DNA from: Nonomuraea helvata
GTDB taxonomy: Bacteria > Actinomycetota > Actinomycetes > Streptosporangiales > Streptosporangiaceae
Direction: 5' to 3'
Assembly: GCF_039535785.1 (NCBI RefSeq)
Contig: NZ_BAAAXV010000009.1
Location: 558,001 to 622,000, forward strand
DNA: 64,000 bases
Part shown: positions 1 to 8,233 of the stretch, piece by piece
How the letters are laid out: every line of letters begins with the position of its first letter
Numbering within the stretch: the stretch's first letter is position 1
Position numbers and translations under genes: made by a program
The notes under the pieces: model-generated
Told to the model about the DNA's origin: nothing
The model's input: the letters and a program-made list of their open reading frames with translations, nothing else
Databases searched by the model: none

Positions 1-104
1 CGCCGCCGGGCGGAGAGGTGCTGCCTGAGGGGTTCACCTACCGCTCCGACACCAACGACCGGTGGCTCTCGGTCGCCGACCTGCGCGCCATGGCGACCGG
101 CTGA
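1..104 (+). CDS. pseB: UDP-N-acetylglucosamine 4,6-dehydratase (PseB-like), C-terminal end only
   Basis: Only the last 33 codons lie in the window; the reading frame begins at base 3. The tail FTYRSDTNDRWLSV followed by a short helix matches the C-terminus of inverting UDP-GlcNAc 4,6-dehydratases of the PseB type, extended SDR enzymes that open pseudaminic-acid-type sugar synthesis. The stop codon overlaps the start of the next gene (TGATG), a PseC-like aminotransferase, so the two are translationally coupled. The pairing supports the call more than the short tail does. A related FlaA1/CapD-type dehydratase cannot be excluded. Confidence 0.6.
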   Translation, partial: PPGGEVLPEGFTYRSDTNDRWLSVADLRAMATG

Positions 105-1228
105 TGCTCCCCTACGGGCGGCAGTCGATCGCCGATTCCGACGTCGAGGCCGTCGCCGGGGTGCTGCGCGGCGACTGGCTGACCACCGGGCCCGCCGTCG
201 GCCGGTTCGAGGCGGAGCTGGCCCGCTGGACGGGCGGCGTGCCGTGCGTGTCTGTCACGTCGGGGACTGCCGCGCTGCACGTCGCGTACGTGGCGGCCGG
301 GGTGCGGGCGGGCGAGGAGGTGGTCACCTCGCCGCTGACGTTCGTGGCCACGGCGGCCACGGCCGTGCTGCTGGGCGCGCGGGTGCTCTTCGCCGACGTG
401 CAGCCCGACACGGGCAACCTCGATCCTGACGCCGTCGCCGCGCTGGTCGGTGAGAGGACACGGGCGGTCACGGCGGTGGACTACGCGGGCCATCCGGCCG
501 ACTACGACGAGCTGCGCACGGTCGCCGACTCGGCCGGGGCGGTGCTGGTGGCCGACGCGGCGCATTCGATCGGGGCCGCGTACAAGGACCGGCCCGTGGG
601 CGCGCTCGCCGACCTGACCACGTTCTCCTTCTTCCCCACCAAGACCGTGACGACCGCCGAGGGCGGCGCGGTCGCGGCGGCCGACCCCACGCTGCTGCTG
701 CGGGCCGACCGCTTCAGGAACCACGGCCTGGTCAGGGACCCGGCCGACCAGCGCGAGCCGGACGTGGGCGGATGGCATCAGGAGGTGCACGAGTTCGGGC
801 TGAACTACCGCCTGCCCGACGTGCTGTGCGCGCTGGGGCTCAGCCAGCTCGGGCGTCTCGCGGCCTTCCGCGCGCGGCGGTGGGAGCTGGTCGCGCGCTA
901 CAACGCGCTGCTGCGTGACGTGCCGGGGCTGACGCTGCCGACCCAGCGCGCGTACGTGCGGCCGAGCTGGCACCTCTACCCGGTCAGGGTCCAGGACGGC
1001 CGCCGCCGCGAGGTCTACGAGCGCATGCGGGCCGCCGGCATCGGCGTGCAGGTCAACTACGTGCCGGCGTACTGGCACCCGGTGTTCGCGGACCTCGGCT
1101 ACCAGCGCGGGCTCTGCCCCCAGGCCGAGGCCTACTACGCCGAGCAGCTGTCGCTGCCGCTGTTCCCCGATCTGACCGACGCCCAGCAGGACCGCGTCGT
1201 GGAGACGCTCGCCGGCATCCTTGCCTGA
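104..1228 (+). CDS. pseC: UDP-4-amino-4,6-dideoxy-sugar transaminase (PseC-like, DegT/DnrJ/EryC1 family)
   Basis: A 374-residue PLP-dependent aminotransferase of the DegT/DnrJ/EryC1 family. It is expected to aminate the 4-keto sugar nucleotide made by the preceding dehydratase. The N-terminus MLPYGRQSIADSDVEAV and the following DWLTTGP are typical of PseC. The PLP-lysine region is FSFFPTKTVTTAEGGA, with the lysine in FPTK, and the substrate-site HEFGLNYRLPDV follows. I chose the ATG at 104 because it overlaps the upstream stop (TGATG) and begins at the family's usual N-terminus; a longer in-frame start at 62 would run into the dehydratase. The product would be a 4-amino-4,6-dideoxy-N-acetyl-hexosamine nucleotide feeding a surface glycan. 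The later Pse enzymes (PseH, G, I, F) are not in the window. Confidence 0.85.
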   Translation: MLPYGRQSIADSDVEAVAGVLRGDWLTTGPAVGRFEAELARWTGGVPCVSVTSGTAALHVAYVAAGVRAGEEVVTSPLTFVATAATAVLLGARVLFADVQPDTGNLDPDAVAALVGERTRAVTAVDYAGHPADYDELRTVADSAGAVLVADAAHSIGAAYKDRPVGALADLTTFSFFPTKTVTTAEGGAVAAADPTLLLRADRFRNHGLVRDPADQREPDVGGWHQEVHEFGLNYRLPDVLCALGLSQLGRLAAFRARRWELVARYNALLRDVPGLTLPTQRAYVRPSWHLYPVRVQDGRRREVYERMRAAGIGVQVNYVPAYWHPVFADLGYQRGLCPQAEAYYAEQLSLPLFPDLTDAQQDRVVETLAGILA

Positions 1229-1250
1229 CCGGCGCTGCCTGACCGGCGCT
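1223..1250. repeat. 14-bp perfect tandem duplication over the pseC stop
   Basis: GCCTGACCGGCGCT occurs twice back to back. The first copy contains the pseC stop codon and the second lies in the 24-base gap before the convergent glycosyltransferase gene ends. It looks like a slippage product with no evident role. Confidence 0.6.
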
Positions 1251-1252
1251 GC

Positions 1253-3139
1253 TCAGCGCTCGGCCAGCAGCAGGCAGCCGTCCTCGCCCCGGTCGACGAG
1301 GAAGCGCCGGTCCGCGACGGTCGCGACGGGCCGCTGCCTGGTCCGTACGAGCGGCCTGATGGGTTTGCCCTGGTCGATGACGACCTCCCACCACGACTCG
1401 TGACCGACGCACTCGTCGATGTCGGCCAGCGGCACCCGCGCCTGGAAGTCCTGGCCCGCGAGCGTCACGGGGAAGTACATCTCCTCGCCGTCGCTCCTGC
1501 GCCGCAGCCTGACCACCGGCTCCCCGTCTCCCAGATCGGACAGCTGCCCCGAGAACACCAGGTCGCCGCCGTCCACCCGGCACTCGCGGATGATCGCCTC
1601 CGCCGTGCGAAGACGCAGGCCCCACGCGCCCCTGGGACTGCGTACCGGCACCAGCCACACGCCCCTGCTGAGGCGCGGCGCGGGGATCAGCGGCGGCAGC
1701 CAGCGCGGCCCCGCCACCCGGCCGTCGAGCTTCAGCCCGTGACCCCTGAGGCGCACGCACAGGTCCCAGCGGCCATGCCTGGCCAGCTGCGCGGGCGTCA
1801 GCGCGGCCGGGTCGAACGCGAACCTGAACGGGAACGCGTGCTCCGGCAGCGGGCCGCCGTCCTCCTGCGCGACGCTCTCCCAGGTCGGCACGCTCTCCTT
1901 GTCGGAGAGCAGCACCTTCGCGCCGGTCCTGCGCTCCTCGAGCCAGACCTTGACCCGCATCCGGCGCAGCTCACCCACCTCGAACCTGCCCAACCCCACG
2001 CGGCCCACGCCGTGGAGCACGCCGTCGCGCCAGTCGAGGCTCACCAGCCTGGCGGTCACGGCCAGCTCGTCGGAGACCTCCGACAGGCGCTCCGGCATCA
2101 TCGGGTGCCTGCCGTACCAGCGCCTGCGCAGGAGCCCGGCCGCGCCCACCCGGGGCTGCAGCTGCCCGCAGCGGTCCTGGGCGAAGACGTACGCCAGCTC
2201 GGACAGGCGGCGCTGGTGCAGCAGGTGGACCTGGAGGCGCAGCGGGTACGGGATGCTCCGCCAGGCCTCCCGTGACACACCGTCGAGGTATCGGGCGGCC
2301 AGGTCCAGCAGGGCCGGGTCCGCCGCCGCGCCCATGGCGGCCATGGCCTCCACGGCGACGGACATGTCGATGTCCAGCGTGTCGCGGTCGAAGTCCGTCT
2401 TGAGCCCCGGCGCCCCCCGTTCCAGCAGGGCGGCGGTCTCCAGCACGGACAGGAGGCGGTCGCGCAGGTTGCCGGGCTCCAGGCGGCGCTGGGTGATGGA
2501 GGCGGCCTCCTCGTCGCGCTGCCGCCAGTGGTAGACGATCGCGGCCAGCACGTCCACCTTCTCCGCCCCCACGTGGGCCGCCATGGCGACGGGCTGGTCC
2601 TCGTACATGCGCTCGGGGAAGCTCAGGCCGAGGCGGTCCCAGAACGAGCGGCGATAGACCTTGTTCCACAGCATGCGGTCGCGGACCAGCAGCGGGTGGC
2701 GGGTGATGTGGGTGCGCCTGATCGGCCGGGCGAACGCCTCCCTGTGCGCCCACGACGGCATGAGCAGGTTGCGGTAGAGACGCATGACGTTTCCGCAGGC
2801 CAGATCGGAGCCCGTGGACTCGAGCGAGGACACCATGCGTTTGAACGCGTCGCGCGGCACGGTGTCGTCGCCGTCCACGAAGGCCAGGTAGCGGCCGGTC
2901 GCCCGGCCCACCCCGACGTTGCGGGCGTGGCCCACGCCCTGGTTGTCCTGCCTGATGAGGCTGATCCGGCGGTCATCGGCCAGCCTGGACCCGACGACGG
3001 CGGCGCCGCCGTCGCGGCTGCCGTCGTCGACGCAGATGACCTCCAGGTCGTCCAGCGTCTGGGCGGCGATGGAGTCCAGGCAGGGCCCGATGTACCTCTC
3101 GACGTTGTGGAACGGGACTATCACCGAAAGAACCGGCAC
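1253..3139 (-). CDS. Family 2 glycosyltransferase with a long C-terminal extension
   Basis: A 628-residue protein. Residues 1 to about 230 form a GT-A domain: SVIVPFHNVERYI at the N-terminus, the nucleotide-binding VDDGS near 37-41, the metal-binding DGDD at 89-92, and YEDQPV as the likely catalytic-base region. The remaining roughly 400 residues hold a helical stretch and then a beta-rich part reminiscent of the accessory C-terminal modules of polyol-phosphate/TarS-type transferases; that comparison is tentative. The start is GTG at 3139, supported by GAGGAG six bases upstream. It is the last gene of a leftward operon with the methyltransferase (40-base gap) and the unknown glycan protein. 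It probably transfers a sugar during surface-polymer assembly at the cytoplasmic membrane. Confidence 0.8.
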   Translation of the reverse strand: MPVLSVIVPFHNVERYIGPCLDSIAAQTLDDLEVICVDDGSRDGGAAVVGSRLADDRRISLIRQDNQGVGHARNVGVGRATGRYLAFVDGDDTVPRDAFKRMVSSLESTGSDLACGNVMRLYRNLLMPSWAHREAFARPIRRTHITRHPLLVRDRMLWNKVYRRSFWDRLGLSFPERMYEDQPVAMAAHVGAEKVDVLAAIVYHWRQRDEEAASITQRRLEPGNLRDRLLSVLETAALLERGAPGLKTDFDRDTLDIDMSVAVEAMAAMGAAADPALLDLAARYLDGVSREAWRSIPYPLRLQVHLLHQRRLSELAYVFAQDRCGQLQPRVGAAGLLRRRWYGRHPMMPERLSEVSDELAVTARLVSLDWRDGVLHGVGRVGLGRFEVGELRRMRVKVWLEERRTGAKVLLSDKESVPTWESVAQEDGGPLPEHAFPFRFAFDPAALTPAQLARHGRWDLCVRLRGHGLKLDGRVAGPRWLPPLIPAPRLSRGVWLVPVRSPRGAWGLRLRTAEAIIRECRVDGGDLVFSGQLSDLGDGEPVVRLRRRSDGEEMYFPVTLAGQDFQARVPLADIDECVGHESWWEVVIDQGKPIRPLVRTRQRPVATVADRRFLVDRGEDGCLLLAER

Positions 3140-3179
3140 ACGCTCTCCTCTTTCTGGGTGGTTATCCGTTTCTCCATGG

Positions 3180-4895
3180 CTAGCCGGACAGCAGCCGGAT
3201 GACCCTGCGGGCGACCTTGCGGGGGCGGGCCAGGCGGCGGGAGAGGCGGTATCCGAGCGTCTTGCGGTAGGCGGAGGCCTTGCGCTGGCTCCTGCGCAGC
3301 TTGGCCTTCGCCCGCACCAGCTCGCGCTCCCGGTAGGAGAGCTTGGTCTCCAGGCGCGAGATCCTGGCCAGGGCCCCGGTGAGCTGGTCGGCCAGGCGGT
3401 CGCGGACCCCGAGCAGGTCCCGGTACGTGGGCACGTGCTCCTCGCCGGGGCAGCCCAGCTCGGCGTCCAGCTTGCGGGCGCGGTCGAGGTCGCCCTGGCC
3501 GCAGGGACGGTCGGCCATGCCGCACAGGGTCAGCGCGAGCTGGTCGGCCTCCAGCGGCCACGGCCACGGGTGGTGATGGCCGGCCGCCAGCAGCCTGACC
3601 GCGAACCGCCACAGGATCCTGCACAGGACGATCCTCGGCTCGGGCGGGGTGGACGGGCCCGCCGGCGGGCTGATGGCCGCGAACCGCTCGCCGTCGTACA
3701 CCAGGCAGTCCGTCGCGGCCGACACGTCGCCGCCCGCCTCCAGCCATGCGGCCAGCTCGCGCAGCAGCTCGCGTACGGCCCGGACGTCCTCGCGGGCGCA
3801 GGCCTCGACGAGGATCTCCTCCACGACCCGGCCCGCCGGGATCGGGCGCTCCTCACCGTCCGGGAGGCGCCTGGCGCCGTCGCCGGTGAGCTCGTACAGC
3901 GTGGCGCCCTCCTCGACGAGCCCGAGCGGCAACCCGGTTCCGTCGTCGTCGGTCGTGCAGAGCCCGTGCGGCGGGCGTGTCGCAACCGCTTCGGTGTCGT
4001 GCGGCGGGCGTGTCGCGATCGCTTCGGTGTCATGCGGGGAGCGTGTCGCCGCCGCTTCGGTGTCGTGCGGGGGGCGTGTCGCCACCGCGAGCCACAGCGG
4101 TGCGAGCTCCTCCCCCAGGCGGTGCCGGAACACCAGGCGGGTCAGCTGGAGCGGGTCGGCCACCAGCATGCGCTCGCCGCCCCGCGCGCTCAGCGGGAAC
4201 GTGAGCGCGTCCGGGAGGTCGGCGGCCAGCGCCTCGCGGGACAGCAGCGCGCGGGGCGCCTGCCTGGCCGGATACGCCGCATAGCACCGCCGCACGCTCA
4301 GCCCCGCCGACTCCAGCCCCCTGTCGAGGGCCGCGGGACCGCTGGGGTAGGTCGGGTCGAAGCCGTGCGGCGCCCACTGGTCGTCGCCGCCCTCCCGGTC
4401 CGCCGGCCTGGCCTCGAGGAACCGGTCGACGCCCAGGTCATTGCGTACGCCGAGCACCAGCAGCCCGCCGGGCGCGGTCAGCCCGGCCAGCGCCCCGAGC
4501 GACTCGCGCCAGGCCGCCGCGGGCGCCTCGGCGGAGTGCGTGCGCAGCAGCCCGTCCAGCGCCAGCACCAGGTCGTACGGCTCTTCCGCGGCGAACACCT
4601 CCAGCCGCCCGCAGAAGACCGCCAGCCCCGGATGCCGTTCGCCGAGAGCGCAGGCGTCGGGGTAGGAGCGCAGCAGCACGGCGGCCGACGTGGCCTGGGA
4701 GACCACCTCGTCCACCAGCCCCTGTGGATGCGGCCCGACCAGCAGCACCCGGCCGCTCGCCGGGATGAGCCGCCTGATCAGCTCGAGCGCCGCGCCCCGC
4801 CAGTCCGTGATGCCGCCCATGTTGGACATGTCGGACCACAGCAGCATCTCTCCGCCGATCAACCGAACATTCTCGGGCAAATCAGTCGTGTTCAT
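3180..4895 (-). CDS. SAM-dependent methyltransferase with internal repeat and C-terminal coiled coil
   Basis: A 571-residue protein. The N-terminal third has a Rossmann-type methyltransferase core: GRVLLVGPHPQGLVDEV as motif I, YDLVLALDGL, then TAPGGLLVLGVRNDL. A proline-rich 11-residue repeat (about residues 270-310) separates it from a middle region of unknown fold. The last 90 residues are a basic coiled coil ending in LGYRLSRRLARP, a tail often seen on glycan-assembly methyltransferases and glycosyltransferases. The ATG at 4895 overlaps the upstream gene's stop (ATGA), which fixes the start against a longer in-frame extension. It is likely to methylate a sugar or cap a glycan chain, but the substrate is not visible. 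Confidence 0.7.
   Translation of the reverse strand: MNTTDLPENVRLIGGEMLLWSDMSNMGGITDWRGAALELIRRLIPASGRVLLVGPHPQGLVDEVVSQATSAAVLLRSYPDACALGERHPGLAVFCGRLEVFAAEEPYDLVLALDGLLRTHSAEAPAAAWRESLGALAGLTAPGGLLVLGVRNDLGVDRFLEARPADREGGDDQWAPHGFDPTYPSGPAALDRGLESAGLSVRRCYAAYPARQAPRALLSREALAADLPDALTFPLSARGGERMLVADPLQLTRLVFRHRLGEELAPLWLAVATRPPHDTEAAATRSPHDTEAIATRPPHDTEAVATRPPHGLCTTDDDGTGLPLGLVEEGATLYELTGDGARRLPDGEERPIPAGRVVEEILVEACAREDVRAVRELLRELAAWLEAGGDVSAATDCLVYDGERFAAISPPAGPSTPPEPRIVLCRILWRFAVRLLAAGHHHPWPWPLEADQLALTLCGMADRPCGQGDLDRARKLDAELGCPGEEHVPTYRDLLGVRDRLADQLTGALARISRLETKLSYRERELVRAKAKLRRSQRKASAYRKTLGYRLSRRLARPRKVARRVIRLLSG
3966..4085 (-). repeat. 33-bp tandem repeat inside the methyltransferase gene
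   Basis: Three full units (3966-3998, 3999-4031, 4032-4064) and a partial fourth encode the 11-residue unit ATRPPHDTEAV. Units differ at only a few positions, so they arose recently, and the reading frame is kept. The repeat probably forms a flexible linker between the methyltransferase core and the rest of the protein. Confidence 0.9.
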
Positions 4896-5728
4896 ACAGC
4901 CCGTGCCCGCTTCCATCCGAACATTCGCAGTAGCTCCTCCGGTGTCGCCTGATATTCGAATCCCAGCTCGCGCCGCGCCACCTCCGCCGCCAGCTCGCGG
5001 TCGACGTGCGTGCCGTGCAGCTCGGGCCAGAGGCGCATGCGGCGCGCCGTGCCGCCGTACTCGGGACGTTCGTCCTCGAACTGCATCGGATCCCCGTACA
5101 CGGCCACCTCGCACCCCACCGAGGCGCCGTAGAACAGCGCGCTGCCGAGCCGGTTGGAGGCCACCCTGCGGTGGCGCCGCAACTGGACCAGCTGCTTGCG
5201 CAGGAAGTCGCGGCCCTTTCCCTCCCAGCGGGAACCGCGCTCGCCGTGGCAGATGACCCGGAACCCCCTCGATTCGTACGCCCGCCGAATGTCCGGATTC
5301 GCGAATTCCAACCAATAAAGGCAGACCGTGACACGCTCGGTCTCGACATTTCGGATTTCGTCGGCCAGCCGGGCATGGTCGCCAATGACGGAGTGCTTTT
5401 CCCAGCCATGAAAGGGATACCAGATCGTACCCTTGCGCTCGGGCACCGTGCCCAACTCAGGCTCCAGGTGAAGCAGGTAAATCCAGGGCGCGCCGATGAG
5501 GTAGTGCCCCCTGCGGCCCATGGACCAGCCCCGGCGGCGCAGCACGTCGGACCAGATGAAACGGGGATATCCGGGGCTGCACCAGTGGTCGTCGGGCGGA
5601 AATCCGTGGAGATAGTTCCAGCCGTGCTGAAGGAAACCCTGGATGCGTTTCGGCGACTCCTCCGGCAGGCCGCAGTATCTGCTGAGTATGCGCGAGTGCC
5701 CGTACCAGTGATTGGATTCGTCCATCAT
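4892..5728 (-). CDS. Uncharacterised surface-glycan protein (possible GT-B-like transferase)
   Basis: About 278 residues, rich in Trp, Tyr and His in the first half (HGWNYLHGFPPDDHWCS, then GAPWIYLL). The C-terminal half has the pattern ASNRLGSALFYGASVGCEVAVYGDP, which resembles the nucleotide-binding half of proteins found next to nonulosonate and capsule genes. I recognise the pattern but cannot name a family. Two adjacent ATG codons (5728 and 5725) follow a GGGGGG run; a longer in-frame start at 5785 has no such signal. The stop overlaps the next gene's ATG by four bases, so it is the first gene of the leftward operon. No signal peptide or membrane segment is visible. Confidence 0.5.
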   Translation of the reverse strand: MMDESNHWYGHSRILSRYCGLPEESPKRIQGFLQHGWNYLHGFPPDDHWCSPGYPRFIWSDVLRRRGWSMGRRGHYLIGAPWIYLLHLEPELGTVPERKGTIWYPFHGWEKHSVIGDHARLADEIRNVETERVTVCLYWLEFANPDIRRAYESRGFRVICHGERGSRWEGKGRDFLRKQLVQLRRHRRVASNRLGSALFYGASVGCEVAVYGDPMQFEDERPEYGGTARRMRLWPELHGTHVDRELAAEVARRELGFEYQATPEELLRMFGWKRARAV

Positions 5729-5889
5729 TCCCCCCGTACGGTGGACCGTGTCCGTCCGACATTCCCAGTCCTCAACGGGCGCCACCCGCCGTTATACGGT
5801 TCCATTACTGGAGACGGGGGCTTGGTTTTTCCTCATCCCGCAGATCCCGCTACACTGTGTCGCGGCTTGAGGACAGAGAGTGAGTGATC
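5729..5889. promoter_or_regulatory. Divergent promoter region between the two glycan operons
   Basis: The gap separates the leftward glycan-protein operon from the rightward ACP-LuxEC operon and is richer in A/T than its surroundings. A plausible -10 element TACACT lies at 5851-5856 for the rightward operon, about 33 bases before the ACP start. No clear -35 at ideal spacing was found, so the promoter is tentative. Confidence 0.35.
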
Positions 5890-6135
5890 ATGAGTCATCT
5901 CGACCGCCTGCGGGCCGTCTTCCGCGGCGCGCTCAACCTCCCGGCCGACGCCGACGTCGACGGGCTCGAATACCGCGCCATCCCTCAGTGGGACTCACTG
6001 GCCCACATGGCACTGATCGCCGCGATGGAGGACGAGTTCTCCATCATGATCGACACTGACGAGATGATCGACATGAGCTCGTTCGCCAAGGCGGCCGAGC
6101 TGCTGGAGAAGCATGGCGTCGGCGCCGCCGTCTGA
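5890..6135 (+). CDS. Acyl carrier protein
   Basis: An 81-residue acidic carrier protein. The phosphopantetheine attachment serine is Ser36 in PQWDSLAHM, followed by the usual helix MALIAAMEDEFSIMI. The length is normal for a discrete ACP. The ATG at 5890 is preferred to an in-frame GTG at 5884. It heads a five-gene operon of acyl-handling enzymes and overlaps the next gene by 23 bases. It probably carries the acyl group activated by the AMP-ligase and consumed by the SDR and LuxC/LuxE pair. The asparagine/tryptophan context differs from fatty-acid AcpP (typically DSLD), so a dedicated ACP is more likely than the primary fatty-acid carrier. Confidence 0.88.
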   Translation: MSHLDRLRAVFRGALNLPADADVDGLEYRAIPQWDSLAHMALIAAMEDEFSIMIDTDEMIDMSSFAKAAELLEKHGVGAAV

Positions 6136-6880
6136 GGCCCCGGCTGAGCGCAGGGTCGTCCTCGTCACCGGCTCGACGGCGGGCATCGGACGGGCCGTCG
6201 CGGCCACGCTGGCGGCGACCGGCTTCGACGTCGTGCTCCACGGGCGCGACCAGGAGCGGACCGCGAAGGCCGCCGCCGAGGTCGCCGCGGAGACCGGCGG
6301 GGTCACCGACTCCGTCGCCTGCGACGTGGCCGACGCCGGGGCCGTGTCGGCCGTGATGCGGCAGATCTACCAGCGGCACGGCCGGCTCGACGCGCTCGTG
6401 GTCAACGCAGGTGTGCACGCCGGCGGCCCGCTCGGCATGACCCGGCACGACACGGTCGACCGGCTCTTCCAGGTCAACGCCGTGGGGGCGACGTACACGC
6501 TGCAGTCCTCGCTCAGGCTGCTGCGCCGCGGCACCTCTCCGGCCGTGGTGCTGGTCTCGTCGATGATGGGCCGCATGGGCGGCGCGGGCCAGGCGGTCTA
6601 CTCCGCCACCAAGGCGGCCCTGATCGGCCTGACCCTGGCCGCGGCCAAGGAGCTGGGGCCCACCGGCATCAGGGTCAACGCCGTGGCCCCCGGCTACATC
6701 AAGACCGACATGCTCGCCACGCTCGACGAGGAGGCCCGCGCCGCCACCGTCGCCGCGACCCCGCTCGGGCGGCTCGGCACGCCGGCCGACGTCGCCGGCG
6801 CCGTCGCGTTCCTGCTCTCGCCGGCCGCCGCCTTCGTCACCGGCCAGGTCATCGGCGTGGACGGCGGGCTGGTGCTGTGA
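6113..6880 (+). CDS. SDR-family 3-oxoacyl-ACP reductase-like oxidoreductase
   Basis: A 255-residue classical short-chain dehydrogenase. VLVTGSTAGIGRAVA is the cofactor glycine motif, VVNAGV the NAG motif, and Ser followed by QAVYSATKAAL supplies the Ser-Tyr-Lys catalytic set. APGYIKTDM and the end VIGVDGG are typical of FabG-like enzymes. It overlaps the ACP gene by 23 bases and runs into the ligase gene (TGATG), so it is part of one transcript. Its likely substrate is a 3-oxoacyl group on the operon's own ACP; this is inferred from position. A sugar substrate is possible given the glycan locus. Confidence 0.85.
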   Translation: MASAPPSEAPAERRVVLVTGSTAGIGRAVAATLAATGFDVVLHGRDQERTAKAAAEVAAETGGVTDSVACDVADAGAVSAVMRQIYQRHGRLDALVVNAGVHAGGPLGMTRHDTVDRLFQVNAVGATYTLQSSLRLLRRGTSPAVVLVSSMMGRMGGAGQAVYSATKAALIGLTLAAAKELGPTGIRVNAVAPGYIKTDMLATLDEEARAATVAATPLGRLGTPADVAGAVAFLLSPAAAFVTGQVIGVDGGLVL

Positions 6881-8187
6881 TGTTCCCGCACCCACAGGCC
6901 CGCCTCGTCATCGCGGGAGAGCCGGCGAGCCTGGGCGGCGACGAGCTGCTCCACCACGTCAACCGCACCGCGGAGGCCCTGGCCCGGCTGCGTCCCGGGC
7001 CGCTGTTCTGCGGCATGCGCAACAACCTCACGTCGGTCCTGCGCTATCTCGCCGCCTGGCGGTCGGGCCGGCCGGTCGCGCTGCTCGACCCCGACCTGTC
7101 GCCGGGGGCGCTGGCCGAGCTGGTGGGCCGGTTCCGGCCGACGGCGCTGCTCGGCTTCACGCACGCGGCCGACGGCTCGCCGCCGCCACGCCACGACGCC
7201 CCAGAGCCCCATCCCGACCTGGCCGTGCTCCTCGCCACCTCGGGCTCGACGGGCAATCCCAAGCTCGTACGCCTGTCGCGCCAGGCCGTGTCGGCCAACG
7301 CCGCCGCCATCGCCGCGGCGCTGTCCATCACCTCCGACGAGATCGCGCCCACCAGCCTGCCGTTGCACTACAGCTACGGGCTGTCGGTGCTCAACAGCCA
7401 TCTGGCGGCGGGGGCGACCGTGATGCTGACGGAGGCGGGGCTGCTCGAACGGTCGTTCTGGACGCATCTCGACGCGCACCGGTGCACGTCGCTGGCCGCC
7501 GTACCGTACCAGTACGAGATGCTGCGGCGGCTGCGCTACGAGCGGTCCGAGCACCCGACGCTCGTCACGCTCACCCAGGCCGGGGGGCGGCTCAGCCCGG
7601 AGCTGGTCACGGAGTTCGCGGGCAAGGCCGACCGGTTCTTCGTGATGTACGGGCAGACGGAGGCCACTGCCCGCATCGCCGTCCTGCCCCCCGACCGCCT
7701 GGCCGACAAGCCGGGCTCCGCCGGGCCGGCCATCCCCGGCGGGCGGCTGTCCGTCGACGAGGGCGAGATCGTCTACCACGGGCCCAACGTCATGATGGGC
7801 TACGCGGAGACGGCTGCCGACCTGGCCAGGGGCGACGATCTGGGCGGCGTCCTGCGTACGGGCGACCTGGGGCGGCTCGACTCCGAGGGGTTCCTCTACA
7901 TCACGGGGCGGCTCAGGCGGATCGGCAAGGTCTTCGGCGTGCGGGTCAACCTCGACGACGTCGAGCGCCTGCTGCGCGGCCCGGTCCCGGTGGCGGCCAC
8001 CAGCGGCGACGACCGGGTGACGGTGTGGGCCGAGGGCCTCGACGCGGCCGGCTGCGCGGTCCTGGCGCGGCGGCTTGGGGCCGAGCTGCGGGTCCATTGG
8101 AGCGGGTTCGACGTCCGCGGCATCGACAGCCTGCCCTTGCTGTCCACCGGCAAGGTGGACTACCGGGCGCTGGAGTCGCGCACATGA
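6880..8187 (+). CDS. AMP-dependent acyl ligase (ANL superfamily)
   Basis: A 435-residue adenylating enzyme, at the short end for the family. The P-loop-like motif LLATSGSTGNPKLVRLS, the FVMYGQTEATARIA motif and RTGDLGRLD followed by GRLRRIGKVFGVRVNLDD are all present. The C-terminal catalytic lysine is in STGKVDYRAL. It probably activates a carboxylic acid as acyl-AMP and loads the neighbouring ACP. The ATG at 6880 overlaps the SDR stop; a GTG at 6877 is also possible. A 46-base gap separates it from the LuxE-like gene. The substrate is unknown. Confidence 0.85.
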   Translation: MFPHPQARLVIAGEPASLGGDELLHHVNRTAEALARLRPGPLFCGMRNNLTSVLRYLAAWRSGRPVALLDPDLSPGALAELVGRFRPTALLGFTHAADGSPPPRHDAPEPHPDLAVLLATSGSTGNPKLVRLSRQAVSANAAAIAAALSITSDEIAPTSLPLHYSYGLSVLNSHLAAGATVMLTEAGLLERSFWTHLDAHRCTSLAAVPYQYEMLRRLRYERSEHPTLVTLTQAGGRLSPELVTEFAGKADRFFVMYGQTEATARIAVLPPDRLADKPGSAGPAIPGGRLSVDEGEIVYHGPNVMMGYAETAADLARGDDLGGVLRTGDLGRLDSEGFLYITGRLRRIGKVFGVRVNLDDVERLLRGPVPVAATSGDDRVTVWAEGLDAAGCAVLARRLGAELRVHWSGFDVRGIDSLPLLSTGKVDYRALESRT

Positions 8188-8233
8188 CGGCCGGCGAGCG
8201 CCCCGCGACCCGCCGTGGGGTGGAGGGGGGCAG

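Noticed and set aside
3966..4085. Possible CRISPR-like array from 33-bp repeats
   Set aside because: The units are contiguous with no unique spacers and encode in-frame protein repeats.
2919..4952. A 677-codon open frame antisense to the methyltransferase gene
   Set aside because: The sense strand has a coupled start and family motifs; the antisense product is repeat-rich Arg/Gln/Pro sequence.
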